Part shown: positions 43,466 to 53,616 of the stretch, in pieces
Layout: every line of letters begins with the position of its first letter
Numbering within the stretch: the stretch's first letter is position 1
Assembly (NCBI GenBank): GCA_039586815.1
Contig: JBDHJR010000003.1
Coordinates: 1-64,000 of the forward strand
Length of the DNA: 64,000 bases
Direction of reading: 5' to 3'
Source: WVYX01 sp039586815
GTDB taxonomy: Bacteria; Gemmatimonadota; Gemmatimonadetes; Gemmatimonadales; GWC2-71-9
Position numbers and translations under genes: made by a program
The notes under the pieces: model-generated
What the model was told of the DNA's origin: nothing
Seen by the model: only the letters and a program-made list of their open reading frames with translations
The model's database searches: none

Positions 43466-46400
43466 ATGGCGACACGAAAACGCGCATCGCTGCTGGCCTG
43501 GGCACCGGAAGAGGCCCAGCGCGAGAAGGTACGCGAGAAGCTGGTGGAGAGCGAGTTGGCGGCGCTGCTCGCCCAGCGGCTCGTGGGTGATGCGCCCACG
43601 GCTGGAACCGCCCACCTGGTGTTGGTCGGGGTGGTAGCGGTGCTCGCCTGGGGGATCGTCCCCAATGCCGCGTTGCTGCCGTGGCTCGCCCTCGTGGCGG
43701 TCGCGGGGGTGGTGCGCGGTGTGGTGGGTCGTCGCATCACGTCCAAGGGTGCCGAGCCGGAGCGAACGACCCTGGTAGTGCGCTGGAGCGTCGTCGTCGT
43801 TGCGGCGCTGTGGACGGCCGGCGCCGTGATCTCTGCGCACTGGCTGCCGCTCGAGGGCCTCGCACTGCTGGTGGTCGTGTTCGCGGGTCTCGTCGCCGGC
43901 TCTACCGTGACGTTGCTGGCGGATGCCAAGAGCTTCTACTGGTTCACCGCGATCCTACTCGGCCCGCTGGCCGTGACGGTTCTCTTCGTGGGTCAGAGCC
44001 GGTTTCACATCGTGGCCGTGGTGCTCATCGCGGTATACGTGACCGTGATGGTGGTGCTGTACGGTCGCGGGCACGCCGCGCTGCGTGAGCACCTCAGGAC
44101 GGGGCAGCGCCTGGCGCGCAGCGAGGCCGTGGCAGCACGTGATCGGTCGTTCCTCGACGAGCTGGTCTCCAGTGCTCCGGACGCCATCGCCGCCGTGAGC
44201 CGTGAGGGGCGCGTCCTCGGCGTCAACCCGGCATTCGAAGAACTCTTCGGGTACGGTGTGGCCGAAACGGTGGGCCATCTGCTGAGCGAGTTGATCGTGC
44301 CCGCTGACCAGCGCGAGCGATCGGACCTGATTGACGATTGGGTCCGCGCCGGCCGGGCAGTGGTGACCGAGACCGACCGACGCCACAAGGACGGCTCGCT
44401 CATCCCCGTGCGGGTGTCCGCCGCCGCGGCCGGTGAGGAGGCTCACGGGGCGATCCTCCTGATCTACGACGACCTCACCGCCCAGAGGCGAGCGGAGCGC
44501 GCCCTGCGTGAAGCGGAGGAGCAGTACCGCGAGCTCGTGGAGGAGGCGTCGGATCTGGTGTGGCAGCTGAATCGGGACGGTCAGTGGACGTACCTGAACC
44601 AGGCGACGCGGCGCATCTACGGCGTCGAGCCCGAGGCGCTGCTGGGGCGGCGCTTCACCGAGCGAGTGGACCCGGAACACGTGGAGCGCGACGAGGCGGC
44701 GTTCAGCGACGTGCTCCGCGGCGTGCAGTCGACCGACTACGAGACGGTGCATCACGATGCAGAGGGGCGCATCCGGCACCTCAGCGTTGCCTCGCGACCG
44801 GTGCGCGATGCGAGGGGGGTAATCGTGGGCGCACGCGGCATCGCGCGCGACGTTTCGGAGCGGGTGGCGGCCCGCGACGCCCTGGAGGCGGCCCGAGAGG
44901 CGGCAGAGCGCGCGGCCGAGGCGAAGAGCGCGTTTCTCGCCACCATGAGTCACGAGATCCGCACGCCGATGAACGGCGTTCTCGGAATGCTCGAGCTGCT
45001 GCTGGACGGGGACCTGGGTGCCGAACCGCGTCGCTCCGCAGAGCTCGCCCGTAGTGCGGCCGAGTCGCTGCTCGCCGTCATCAATGACGTGCTCGACTTC
45101 TCCAAGATCGAAGCGGGGCAGGTCGAGCTGGAGGAGACGACGTTCGACCTGCCGGCGCTGGTTACCTCGGTCGTACGGCTGCTGGCGGTCAACGCTTCGG
45201 CGAAGGGTGTGGACCTGGCGTGTGACCTCCGGCCCGAGATCCCCCACGCAGTGCGCGGCGATCCCGGACGCCTGCGCCAGGTGCTCAACAACCTGGTGGG
45301 GAACGCCATCAAGTTCACACCGACCGGGGAAGTGGTGGTGCTGGTGGAGCTCGAGCAGGAGCGGGACGGGAGCGCGGTCACCCGGTTCACGGTGAGCGAT
45401 ACCGGTGTCGGCATCGCGCCCGACAAGCTCAAGCGCGTTTTCGAGGAATTCACCCAGGCCGACGTCTCGACTGCGCGAAAGTATGGCGGGACCGGTCTCG
45501 GCCTGGCCATCAGCCAGCGGCTGGTGCGCCTCATGGGTGGTGAGATCGAGGTCATCAGCGCGGAGGGACACGGAAGCGAGTTCACCTTCGAGCTCGCGTT
45601 GCCCGTGGCCGCAGAGCGCATCGGTGCACCCGAGCCGTCGGAGCTCGAGTCGCTCGCGGGCGTGCGCGCGCTGGTCGTTGACGACAACCCCACCCACCGG
45701 CGCGTGGTCCGCGAGATTCTCAGCCCGGCCGGTGTGGAGCTGGACGAGGTCGATGGTGCGCGCGACGGTCTCGATTCACTGCGCCAGGCTCACGCCGAAG
45801 GGGAGGCATACGAACTGGCCATCATCGACGCCTACATGCCGGGGCAGGACGGGTTCGAGATGGCCCAGACCGTGCGAGAGGATCCGGACCTGGGTCACAC
45901 GAGGCTCATGATGCTCACGTCGGCGGGACAGCGGGGCGACGGCCAGCGCTGTCGCGACTTGGGGATCGAGGCCTACCTTACGAAGCCGGCGTCGCGCCTC
46001 GAGCTGCTCGAGGCCACGGCGGCCGTCATGGCGGGCAACGCCTCGGAGAGTGGACGGGACCTCATCACGCGCTATTCCATTCGCAAGGCACGCGAGCGGC
46101 TCCGAGTGCTGCTGGCGGAGGACAACCCGGTGAACCGGGAAGTCGCTGCCGCCATGCTGCGACGCCGCGGACACGACGTGGAAACGGTTTCCAACGGTGT
46201 GGAGGCCGTGGCCGCGGTGCGGGACGGCGACTACAACGTCGTGCTCATGGACCTTGAGATGCCTGAGATGGACGGCATCCAGGCGACCCGTGAGATCCGC
46301 TCGGATCCTGCCAACCGCGAGCTTCCCATCGTAGCGGTGACCGCGCACGTGGTGGCGTCGGAGCGCGAGCGGTGTGATGCGGCCGGCATGACCGACTTCG

Positions 46401-46840
46401 TGGTGAAGCCGTTCAAGCCCTACGAGCTGTTCGCCGCGGTCGAGGGATGGGAGTTGGGGGATGCGATGCCGGTGAGCGGGCCACCGCCTGCGGCACCGGT
46501 GGATCTCGACGACCTGCGCGAGATGATGCGCGAGGCCGGGGCCGAGGATGCGGTCGAGAACATGCTCAGGGTGTATCAGGAGGACGCGCCCGGCCGCATG
46601 AAGGAAATCGAGGCTGCGGTTGCAGCGCGCGAGGGAGAGAGGATCCGCCAGGCGGCACACGCCTACAAGTCGGCAGCCGGCACGATCATGGCGCGCAAGC
46701 TCGCGGAGTTGCTTCAGGTCTTGGAGGACGCCGGCAAGGCCGATGATGCGGACGCAGCCACCGAGCTGATCGCCAGGCTGCGCCACGAGCACCAGGCGGT
46801 GCTCGCGCAGGTAAGCGGGACCGTCCCGCCCTCGGGTTAG
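43466..46840 (+). CDS. Hybrid sensor histidine kinase with two PAS, two receiver and one Hpt domains
   Basis: A 1124-residue phosphorelay protein. Six helices span about 50-205; two PAS domains about 225-470; HisKA at about 490 (FLATMSHEIRTPMNGVLGM); HATPase about 600-715 (NNLVGNAIKFTP, DTGVGI, GTGLGLAISQRLV); receiver 1 about 733-850 (VVDDNPTHRR, IIDAYMPG); receiver 2 about 880-995 (LLAEDNPVNRE, LMDLEMPEMDG, VKPF); Hpt about 1010-1120 with His in AAHAYKSAAG. This is a BarA-like layout with an internal relay. No output regulator is adjacent. Confidence 0.93.
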   Translation: MATRKRASLLAWAPEEAQREKVREKLVESELAALLAQRLVGDAPTAGTAHLVLVGVVAVLAWGIVPNAALLPWLALVAVAGVVRGVVGRRITSKGAEPERTTLVVRWSVVVVAALWTAGAVISAHWLPLEGLALLVVVFAGLVAGSTVTLLADAKSFYWFTAILLGPLAVTVLFVGQSRFHIVAVVLIAVYVTVMVVLYGRGHAALREHLRTGQRLARSEAVAARDRSFLDELVSSAPDAIAAVSREGRVLGVNPAFEELFGYGVAETVGHLLSELIVPADQRERSDLIDDWVRAGRAVVTETDRRHKDGSLIPVRVSAAAAGEEAHGAILLIYDDLTAQRRAERALREAEEQYRELVEEASDLVWQLNRDGQWTYLNQATRRIYGVEPEALLGRRFTERVDPEHVERDEAAFSDVLRGVQSTDYETVHHDAEGRIRHLSVASRPVRDARGVIVGARGIARDVSERVAARDALEAAREAAERAAEAKSAFLATMSHEIRTPMNGVLGMLELLLDGDLGAEPRRSAELARSAAESLLAVINDVLDFSKIEAGQVELEETTFDLPALVTSVVRLLAVNASAKGVDLACDLRPEIPHAVRGDPGRLRQVLNNLVGNAIKFTPTGEVVVLVELEQERDGSAVTRFTVSDTGVGIAPDKLKRVFEEFTQADVSTARKYGGTGLGLAISQRLVRLMGGEIEVISAEGHGSEFTFELALPVAAERIGAPEPSELESLAGVRALVVDDNPTHRRVVREILSPAGVELDEVDGARDGLDSLRQAHAEGEAYELAIIDAYMPGQDGFEMAQTVREDPDLGHTRLMMLTSAGQRGDGQRCRDLGIEAYLTKPASRLELLEATAAVMAGNASESGRDLITRYSIRKARERLRVLLAEDNPVNREVAAAMLRRRGHDVETVSNGVEAVAAVRDGDYNVVLMDLEMPEMDGIQATREIRSDPANRELPIVAVTAHVVASERERCDAAGMTDFVVKPFKPYELFAAVEGWELGDAMPVSGPPPAAPVDLDDLREMMREAGAEDAVENMLRVYQEDAPGRMKEIEAAVAAREGERIRQAAHAYKSAAGTIMARKLAELLQVLEDAGKADDADAATELIARLRHEHQAVLAQVSGTVPPSG

Positions 46841-46852
46841 GTTGCTAGGCGC

Positions 46853-47332
46853 TCAACCGCTGCGTACCCTCGCGACCGCCCCTTCCTCTATCTCCGTGTC
46901 GAGTCGCCTGCCGTCGAGTGACGTGACGTCGTAATCCCGCAGCATGTACAGCACCACGAAGGCGGCCAGTACCGGCACGCCGGCGAGGAACAGATGCTGT
47001 GGCCGCTCGTTCAGGTAGAGGCCCCACGGATCGATCAACTGCTTCCATGTGGCGACCACCGATATGGTATGAAGCGCGAGCCCCAGGCCGTACGACCAGC
47101 GACGCCACAGCCCCACTATGATCGCGACGGACAGCAGTGCCTCCAGCGTTCCAATGACGTAGGGCAGCGCCGGACCGATGGGGATCAGGTAGAACCGATC
47201 CCAGATCGACACCGTGGTCTGCGGGATGAAGAACTTCTCCAACGCCCAAATCAGCAGGAAGCCGCCGAGGGAAATGCGCAGGATCGCCAGCGCGATGGCC
47301 AGGCGTCGCGGGGAAGCAGAGGTGTCGTTCAT
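46853..47332 (-). CDS. DoxX-like membrane protein
   Basis: A 159-residue protein with four to five helices. The helix-1 stretch LAILRISLGGFLLIWALEKF and GTLEALLSVAIIVGLWRRWSY fit the DoxX/DUF6041-like family of small membrane proteins. The family's role is unclear; some members are linked to oxidative stress or respiratory complexes. It lies 32 bases downstream of the DUF3179 gene and is probably co-transcribed. Confidence 0.65.
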   Translation of the reverse strand: MNDTSASPRRLAIALAILRISLGGFLLIWALEKFFIPQTTVSIWDRFYLIPIGPALPYVIGTLEALLSVAIIVGLWRRWSYGLGLALHTISVVATWKQLIDPWGLYLNERPQHLFLAGVPVLAAFVVLYMLRDYDVTSLDGRRLDTEIEEGAVARVRSG

Positions 47333-47364
47333 TGGCCGGTGCTCCTCGAGCTACGGGAGGTGGA

Positions 47365-48480
47365 CTAGCGCACGATGCGGGTCTCCGGCTTGAAGACCGC
47401 CCAGGCAAACCAGAAGTGATTGCCGTACGCTATCGGCTCAAGTTGCGTTCCTTCGAACTCGCCGTCCACCGCACGGCCCAAGATGTCCCAAGTCGAGCCG
47501 GTCTCGCGGTCACGGAACGCGCCGTTCCCCAAGGCCTCGAAGGTGAGGGTGCGTGAGCCCACAACCCGGTTGTAGACACCGCTCGCGCCCACGTCTCGTC
47601 CCTCCGCAATGGCGCGGTTGTCGACCGAGCTGGCCATCCCCGGCGTCCAGAACACCACGAGCGCCGTACCCTCTACGTCATCGTTCACCACTCGCTTCTG
47701 TTCGAGGGATGCGAAAGGATAGGCGAGGCTGGCATCGCCCAGCGTAACCGCGACGATCCGCTCCATGGCCGGGAGGCGATCGTCGGGCGTGGGATGGAAG
47801 AACTGCCGCCAGGGGTTGTTGTCCAGATCGTCATAGCGCTCGTACGGGTTCTGGCCGTAGGGGCGGTCGAAGCCCGTCTCGCGTGACAGCACTCGGCCCT
47901 CGGGATGAGCCCGCTTGAACGTCTCCCAGCTCACCAGCGGAGCGCTGATGAACGTGAGCTGACGGCCGGCGTACTCGCCCACGATCGCTTCGCCCGTTGC
48001 CTGTTGCCACCAGGTTTCCGTTTGGCGGTCGTACATCACCAGGTCGGAGTGGCGCAGACGCCCTGTGGTGCCGAAATCCAACACGCGACCATCGAACCGG
48101 CGGTCGAACGCCAGTGCGGTGTTGCAGAGCGGGCAGTATGTGATCGAGATCGGCGTGCCGCCCACATCGTCGTTCACGATCTCGTGCCAGATGAGGATCT
48201 GCAGCGGATACGCCTTCACCTCGCCACCCATCGCGATCACTATGACCGGTTCACGGCCGCCCAGCCAGCGGTCGGCATCGCGCACAGTGACGAACCGGGG
48301 GTCGTCCACTGCCGGAATGCCGTCCTTGGGCGGACCGCCCGAGACGATCTCGTCCAACGGCACGGTGTGCTTCGAGAAGTCAGTGCTCCAGTCGCTGCCG
48401 AGCTGGGCGTGCGTCGCGCCGGTCGCAGCCAGGGAGATGCACAGGAGGAGGGTGAGCGTGCGGGTCGTGTTGGCAGGCAT
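47365..48480 (-). CDS. Exported DUF3179-family protein
   Basis: A 371-residue secreted protein with a Sec signal (residues 1-25, ATHAQ). The DUF3179 core is clear: KAYPLQILIWHEIVND, ITYCPLCNTALAFDR (two-cysteine motif) and GTTGRLRHSDLVMYDR. The CPLC motif resembles redox or metal sites, but the biochemistry is unknown. It forms a likely two-gene unit with the DoxX-like gene downstream. Confidence 0.85.
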   Translation of the reverse strand: MPANTTRTLTLLLCISLAATGATHAQLGSDWSTDFSKHTVPLDEIVSGGPPKDGIPAVDDPRFVTVRDADRWLGGREPVIVIAMGGEVKAYPLQILIWHEIVNDDVGGTPISITYCPLCNTALAFDRRFDGRVLDFGTTGRLRHSDLVMYDRQTETWWQQATGEAIVGEYAGRQLTFISAPLVSWETFKRAHPEGRVLSRETGFDRPYGQNPYERYDDLDNNPWRQFFHPTPDDRLPAMERIVAVTLGDASLAYPFASLEQKRVVNDDVEGTALVVFWTPGMASSVDNRAIAEGRDVGASGVYNRVVGSRTLTFEALGNGAFRDRETGSTWDILGRAVDGEFEGTQLEPIAYGNHFWFAWAVFKPETRIVR

Positions 48481-48566
48481 GATACTGAATCCATTTCCGG
48501 GTTCCGAAGTGACTGCGAATTGGGAAACCGTGAAATGGGGGGAGAGGTTCCGGTTGGCGCGCTACC

Positions 48567-50366
48567 TTACGGCCCCTCCACCGGATCCACCATGCTCACC
48601 AGCGTCATTCCCGACTTCGGAGTGGGCGGGCTCTCGACGGTCATGATCACTACTTCGCGCGATTCGCGGATGGCAAACATGGGTATTGCCGATTCTCCGT
48701 ACAACTCCTTGAAGGCGTGGAAGTCGAACTCGTCGGTGATGCGGTTCACCTTGACCACAGCGCCCGAGCGGAAGCGGCCGATCAGGTGTTCGTACGTGGC
48801 GTCGGAGCGAAACAGGAAACGCCCACGCAGGTGCTGCGGGATGCCGCCCGTCTTGGCATCCTGGTCCCGCGGCGGGAGCTGGAACGTATGGGAGCTGTCG
48901 AACAGCTCTCCGAAGTGCAACGCCGAGAGCGCGTTCACTTCGTCGTTGGGCGTGAGCGCCAGGAGTCGTCCGATGCCGTCGAGCTCGAGCTCAAGCTGCT
49001 CCAACGCCTGTTCCGTGAGCACGTTGGCGTAGCGCGCCTTGAGCCCCTCGCGGCGCGCGGCCGATACGTTGCCCCAGTTGGAGTCGGCTAGGATCAGTCG
49101 CACGCCCTGCTCCTGCAGCGCCTTTGCCATCTCGCGCACCCACGCCGCCGCCCCCACGATGAGCATGCCCTGCGGGTTGGGTGTGGCGACTCCGAGGCGC
49201 CGCGCCAGAAACGGTGTCACTATGCCGTACGTGGCTACCGTTCCCACGATCACCAGGAACATGAGCGGCACGAGCCTCACGGCCGAGTCGTCGCCGTGCC
49301 GCACCAGCTCCAGCGCAAACACCGACACGACCGCGGCCGCCACGATTCCCCGCGGGGCTATGAAGCCGAGGAACACCCGCTCGCGCCAGTTGAACTTGGA
49401 CCTCCAGGTTGACAGCGCGATGGCAACCGGCCGCACGACGAAAATGAGCGCACCGAGGAACGCGAGGCTGCCCACGCTGGTGTAGTCGGGATCGCGCAGC
49501 GGTAGGCGAGCGGCCAGGATGATGAACAGCACCGAGATGAGCAGGACTCGGAGGTTCTCCTTGAACTCCACGATGTGCCGCACGGTCACGAACTGCTGAC
49601 TGGCGAGTGCCGCACCCATGATCGTGACGGCGAGCAGGCCCGACTCGGCCTGGAACTGGTTTGAGACCGCGAACACCAGTATCACGACGCTCAGCGCCAT
49701 CGGGCTCTGGAGGTAGTCGGGAATCCAGTAGCGCCTCAGCAGCACGACCACGAGCGCGGCGCCCGCGATCCCGAGCAGTGTGCCGGTGAGTGCAGCCTTG
49801 AGCATGCCGAGGCCGGCGACAGCCATCCCCTGCTCGAACCCTCCGGCCAGGATCGCCTCGAATACCAGCACCCCCAGGATGGCGCCGATGGGATCGTTCA
49901 CGATCCCTTCCCACTTGATCGCCGATCCCACACGCACGTCGGGCCGAATGTGCCGCAACAGCGGGATGATCACCGTCGGTCCGGTGACGACCAGGACCGC
50001 GCCGAACAGGATGGCGACTTCGAGATCCAGGCCGAGCAGTGAGTACGCGAGCCCGGAGGCCAGAATCCAGGTGACGGGTACGCCGACGATGATGAGGTTG
50101 CGTACCACGCGTCCGATCTCGCGGAGCTCGGCGATGTTGAGGCTCAAGCCACCCTCGAACAGAATCACCGCCACCGAGAGGGAGACGATCGGGAATAGCA
50201 ATTCGCCCAGCAACGCGTCCGGGTCTATGAAGCCGGTGACCGGACCCGCCACGAACCCGACCAGCAGCAGGATCAGGATGGCGGGCAGTCTGAGTCGCCA
50301 CGCGAGCCATTGCGAGCCGATTCCGAGGACGACGATTGCAGCGAGGCCGGCGAGCAGTCCTTCCAT
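48567..50366 (-). CDS. CPA1-type cation:proton antiporter with C-terminal TrkA-like domain
   Basis: A 599-residue inner-membrane antiporter. About 12 helices occupy residues 1-395, with the ion-binding pair in WEGIVNDPIGAILGV (Asn-Asp, CPA1 type). Residues about 395-500 form a Rossmann-like RCK/TrkA-N domain (MLIVGAAAWVREMAKAL) and the rest a cytoplasmic domain. It exchanges Na+ or K+ for protons, with nucleotide-gated regulation likely. It follows the glycosyltransferase gene by two bases, so it is in the same operon. Confidence 0.9.
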   Translation of the reverse strand: MEGLLAGLAAIVVLGIGSQWLAWRLRLPAILILLLVGFVAGPVTGFIDPDALLGELLFPIVSLSVAVILFEGGLSLNIAELREIGRVVRNLIIVGVPVTWILASGLAYSLLGLDLEVAILFGAVLVVTGPTVIIPLLRHIRPDVRVGSAIKWEGIVNDPIGAILGVLVFEAILAGGFEQGMAVAGLGMLKAALTGTLLGIAGAALVVVLLRRYWIPDYLQSPMALSVVILVFAVSNQFQAESGLLAVTIMGAALASQQFVTVRHIVEFKENLRVLLISVLFIILAARLPLRDPDYTSVGSLAFLGALIFVVRPVAIALSTWRSKFNWRERVFLGFIAPRGIVAAAVVSVFALELVRHGDDSAVRLVPLMFLVIVGTVATYGIVTPFLARRLGVATPNPQGMLIVGAAAWVREMAKALQEQGVRLILADSNWGNVSAARREGLKARYANVLTEQALEQLELELDGIGRLLALTPNDEVNALSALHFGELFDSSHTFQLPPRDQDAKTGGIPQHLRGRFLFRSDATYEHLIGRFRSGAVVKVNRITDEFDFHAFKELYGESAIPMFAIRESREVVIMTVESPPTPKSGMTLVSMVDPVEGP

Positions 50367-50368
50367 GG

Positions 50369-51850
50369 TCAGCTACCCCGGTGACGGACGAGGGCCGGGC
50401 GGCGCTGCTGTGCCAGGGCGCCGCCTCCCACACTCAGAAACCCCGCGCCGAACAGCACGGCCACGCCGGTCGGCGCGGCGGAGTTCTCGATCAACGCCAT
50501 GGCGGCCAACAGGAGCACCACCGCACCCAACACGCACTCGATTAGCGCCCCCCGCGCGGCCGCCAGGCGATACGGCGCCGAGCGCCAGGAGCCGTCACGG
50601 CCGGAGTCGAGGTGGTACTTGGGTGTGCGTCGGAAAGATGTGTCGTGCCGCGCTAGACCGCGATACACAGCGGCCGCCTGGCCGAGGGAGATGCCCGCGC
50701 CCAGCACCATGATGGCGGGCACCAGCGGGAGGCGACGCCACCAGCGGACGGGATCGCGCACTCGGGCAGCCACTCCGTAGAACACTGCGAGGGCGAGGCC
50801 CGCGAAGCTGAGAAGCGCTCCATCTGCCGCTAGCACCCAGTTCTTGTGCGCGGACTCGACCAGCCATCCCGCCGCGAGGCTCACCAGGGCCAGCACGACC
50901 AGCACCGGGTACGCGAGGTTCCCGGTGAGCTGGAAGAAGGCCTCTACCTTCACGCGGACCGGGATCTCGGCGCGCAGGATCGTGGGTAGCAGCTTGCGGG
51001 CGGTCTGCACGCCGCCCTGCGCCCAACGCTGCTGCTGCAGCCGGTAGGCGGCTACCTCCACGGGTAGCTCGGCCGGCACGGACACGTCGTCGCGATACAC
51101 GAAGCGCCAGCCAGCGAGCTGCGCGCGGTAGGAGAGATCGAGATCTTCGGTCAGCGTGTCGGCACACCACCCACCGGCATCCTCGATCGCCTCGCGGCGC
51201 CACACGCCGGCAGTGCCGTTGAAGTTGAACAGGCAGCCGGTGGCGGCCCGCACACCGTGCTCCACTGCGAAATGGGCGTCTAGCTGCAGCGCTTGGGCCC
51301 GGGTGAGCAGCGAGGATCCGGGGTTGAGGTGGGCCCAGCGAGCCTGGACCATTCCGACTCGCTCGTCGGCGAACTCGCCTACCGTGCGCAACAGGAAGTC
51401 ACGCGGGGGCACGAAGTCGGCGTCGAAGATCGCGACGAGCTCTCCGCGCGCTCGCTCGAGGCCGGCCGCCAGCGCCCCGGCCTTGTAGCCCCCTCGCTTA
51501 CGCCGCCGGATGTGGGTGGCGTTGATACCGCGGCGCTTGAGCTCGGCCACCTCACGTCCAGCCACATCGAGCGTTCCGTCCGTCGAGTCGTCCAGCACCT
51601 GGATTTCCAGCCGGTCGCGAGGGTAGTCGAGGGCCCCCGCCGCGCGGATCACCCGCTCCGCCACGTAGCGCTCGTTGTAGAGCGGCAGCTGCACCGTGAC
51701 GCGGGGCAGGGTCCGCGGGGCATGGGGAGCGCGGCACTGGCGCGTCCGCACGCTCCGCAGATGTCGCACGCCGAGGGACAGGCGGTGCAGTCCGTACAGT
51801 GCGAGCACCAGCGACGCGGCGAAGTGAAGAGCCAGGAGGGTGGCGGTCAT
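50369..51850 (-). CDS. Membrane GT2 glycosyltransferase (cellulose-synthase-like)
   Basis: A 493-residue processive-type GT2 enzyme. Motifs occur in order: VQLPLYNERYV, VLDDSTDGT, AIFDADFVPP (DxD), TEDLDLSYRA (TED) and QQQRWAQGG (Q-x-x-R-W). One N-terminal and several C-terminal helices anchor it in the inner membrane. It resembles CesA/glucomannan-synthase-type enzymes, but without the PilZ domain. No BcsB or export partner is adjacent, so the polymer is unknown. Translationally linked with the antiporter downstream (2-base gap). Confidence 0.88.
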   Translation of the reverse strand: MTATLLALHFAASLVLALYGLHRLSLGVRHLRSVRTRQCRAPHAPRTLPRVTVQLPLYNERYVAERVIRAAGALDYPRDRLEIQVLDDSTDGTLDVAGREVAELKRRGINATHIRRRKRGGYKAGALAAGLERARGELVAIFDADFVPPRDFLLRTVGEFADERVGMVQARWAHLNPGSSLLTRAQALQLDAHFAVEHGVRAATGCLFNFNGTAGVWRREAIEDAGGWCADTLTEDLDLSYRAQLAGWRFVYRDDVSVPAELPVEVAAYRLQQQRWAQGGVQTARKLLPTILRAEIPVRVKVEAFFQLTGNLAYPVLVVLALVSLAAGWLVESAHKNWVLAADGALLSFAGLALAVFYGVAARVRDPVRWWRRLPLVPAIMVLGAGISLGQAAAVYRGLARHDTSFRRTPKYHLDSGRDGSWRSAPYRLAAARGALIECVLGAVVLLLAAMALIENSAAPTGVAVLFGAGFLSVGGGALAQQRRPALVRHRGS

Positions 51851-51859
51851 CGGCCGGGA

Positions 51860-52639
51860 TCAGAAGGCCTTCGCGAGCGAGCTGCCGCCATCCACCACGA
51901 AGATCGCGCCCGTGATCCACGAGCCGCCCGGCCCCGCGAGGTAAACAGCCATGTTGGCTATGTCTTCGGGGGTGCCCAGCTTCCCGAGCGGGATCTGGCG
52001 CGACAGGGCCTCCTCGATCGCGACACCGCCCACGGCGAAGGCCTTGCTCGCCCCCTCGGTGGGAATCGGGCCTGGTGCGATCACATTCACGGTGATGCTG
52101 TCCTTCGCCCATTCCAGAGCAAGGGTCTTGGTGAGCGCGTCGATCCCCGCCTTGGCGGCCGTGGCGTGCGCCATCTGGGGCCAGCCGTTGTAGTGCAGCG
52201 TCATGGAGATGGAGATGATGCGACCGCCGCCCTGCCTGGCCATGATCGGATGAACGGCCTGGGAGCAGAAGAAGGTCCCATACAGGTCGGTCTCGACCAC
52301 GGCCCGCCATCCATTGGGCTTCAGCTCGGCGGACGGTGCGTAGAAGTTGCCCGCGGCGTTGTTCACCAGGATGTCGACGCGGCCCAACTCCCCCGCAACC
52401 TGCTCGACCGCTGCGCGCACTGAGTCGGGCTCCCGCACGTTGGCCTGAACCGCGAGCACGCGAGTGCCGTGCACCGCCAGCTGCTCGGCGGCCGGTTCCA
52501 GGTGCTCGGACTTGCGGCTCGCGATGGCGATGTCCGCACCACAGCGGGCCATGGCGGTCGCCATGGCGAGGCCCAGGCCCGTGCCGCCGCCGGTGATGAA
52601 GGCCACTTGGCCCTGGAGGAGGTCCGGTTGGTAGATCAC
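51860..52639 (-). CDS. SDR oxidoreductase, 2,4-dienoyl-CoA reductase-like
   Basis: A 259-residue short-chain dehydrogenase. The NADP(H) site is FITGGGTGLGLAMA, then DILVNNAAGNFY. The usual YxxxK is replaced by ATAAKAGIDAL, the pattern of peroxisomal-type 2,4-dienoyl-CoA reductase (DECR), which helps oxidise unsaturated fatty acids. GTG at 52639 (GGAGCACAC before it) begins VIYQPDLLQG; the longer frame to 53059 is antisense to the aldo-keto reductase. It heads the operon with the glycosyltransferase and antiporter genes. Confidence 0.85.
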   Translation of the reverse strand: MIYQPDLLQGQVAFITGGGTGLGLAMATAMARCGADIAIASRKSEHLEPAAEQLAVHGTRVLAVQANVREPDSVRAAVEQVAGELGRVDILVNNAAGNFYAPSAELKPNGWRAVVETDLYGTFFCSQAVHPIMARQGGGRIISISMTLHYNGWPQMAHATAAKAGIDALTKTLALEWAKDSITVNVIAPGPIPTEGASKAFAVGGVAIEEALSRQIPLGKLGTPEDIANMAVYLAGPGGSWITGAIFVVDGGSSLAKAF

Positions 52640-52765
52640 GTGTGCTCCGGGGAATGACGAGGAAAGGTGGCACCGGTCGGGCGGGGCTACAAGGATGCCG
52701 GCTTGCCTCACCATAGGCCCCGCGGTACGCTTGCTCGGGAACGGGGACGGAATCGCAGGGGCACG

Positions 52766-53581
52766 ATGAACGACTTCACCCATACCACACTCGGGCGCAC
52801 CGGTCTGCACGTGCACCGCCTGGGTCTCTCTGCCTCGCATTGGCCGGGCAAGAGAGCCGTCCACTGGGCGCTGGATCGTGGGGTCAACTACTTCTTCCTC
52901 TACGGCTTCGACCTCCAGATGGCCCGCGTGATGCGGGATCTGCCGAAGAGCGAGCGGGCGCGCTGCGTCATCGCGACCGGCGCCTACAACTACATCTTCA
53001 GCCGCCAGAACCTCGAGCGCACGCTGCACAAGCGGCTGCGCCAATTGCGCACCGACCACATCGATCTGTTCCTGTTCCTCGGAGTCATGAAGGGGAAGGA
53101 GTTCCCTGCGGCAGTGCGCGACGAGCTACTGCGCCTGCGGGAGACGGGCAAGGCGCGCTACGTGGGGGTCTCAATCCATGACCGCAAGTTCGCCGGGAAG
53201 TTGGCGGCCGAGGGGGACCTCGACGTGCTGATGATCCGCTACAACGCGGCGCACCGCGGAGCCGAGCAGGACGTCTTCCCGCACGCGCGGCACCACGACC
53301 CCGGCATCGTGAGCTATACGGCCACTCGCTGGCGCCGCCTGCTGCACCGCCCCCACGGGTTGCCCAAGGAGGCGTTCCAGCCGACGGCGGGCCAGTGCTA
53401 TCGCTTCGTGCTGTCGAACCCCGGCGTGCACGTGTGCATGACCGCCCCCTCGAACGCGAAACAACTCGAAGAGAACTTTGCCGCTCTGGATGACGGCCCG
53501 CTGTCGGACACCGAGATGGAGAGGGTTCGGGAGTTCGGGGACGTGGTGCACGAGCGGCGGGGGTGGTTCATGGGGGGGTGA
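52766..53581 (+). CDS. Aldo/keto reductase-family protein
   Basis: A 271-residue TIM-barrel aldo/keto reductase-like protein, starting TTLGRTGLHVHRLGLSAS. Conserved pieces are GVNYFFLYG, LRTDHIDLFLFLG and KARYVGVSIHD. The typical catalytic Asp-Tyr-Lys-His set is incomplete: the Asp/Tyr region reads LYGFD and the His position reads LFLG. It may therefore be an altered or non-reducing member. Divergent from the SDR gene, 126 bases apart. ATG at 52766 begins the recognisable domain. Confidence 0.7.
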   Translation: MNDFTHTTLGRTGLHVHRLGLSASHWPGKRAVHWALDRGVNYFFLYGFDLQMARVMRDLPKSERARCVIATGAYNYIFSRQNLERTLHKRLRQLRTDHIDLFLFLGVMKGKEFPAAVRDELLRLRETGKARYVGVSIHDRKFAGKLAAEGDLDVLMIRYNAAHRGAEQDVFPHARHHDPGIVSYTATRWRRLLHRPHGLPKEAFQPTAGQCYRFVLSNPGVHVCMTAPSNAKQLEENFAALDDGPLSDTEMERVREFGDVVHERRGWFMGG

Positions 53582-53616
53582 GTTGCATCCCTTCACCACG
53601 GTCTGAGGAGTTGCCG

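Noticed and set aside
43316..43840. N-terminal extension of the prolyl oligopeptidase to 894 residues
   Set aside because: It has no domain, overlaps the divergent kinase gene and lies before a good signal peptide and ribosome site at 43315.
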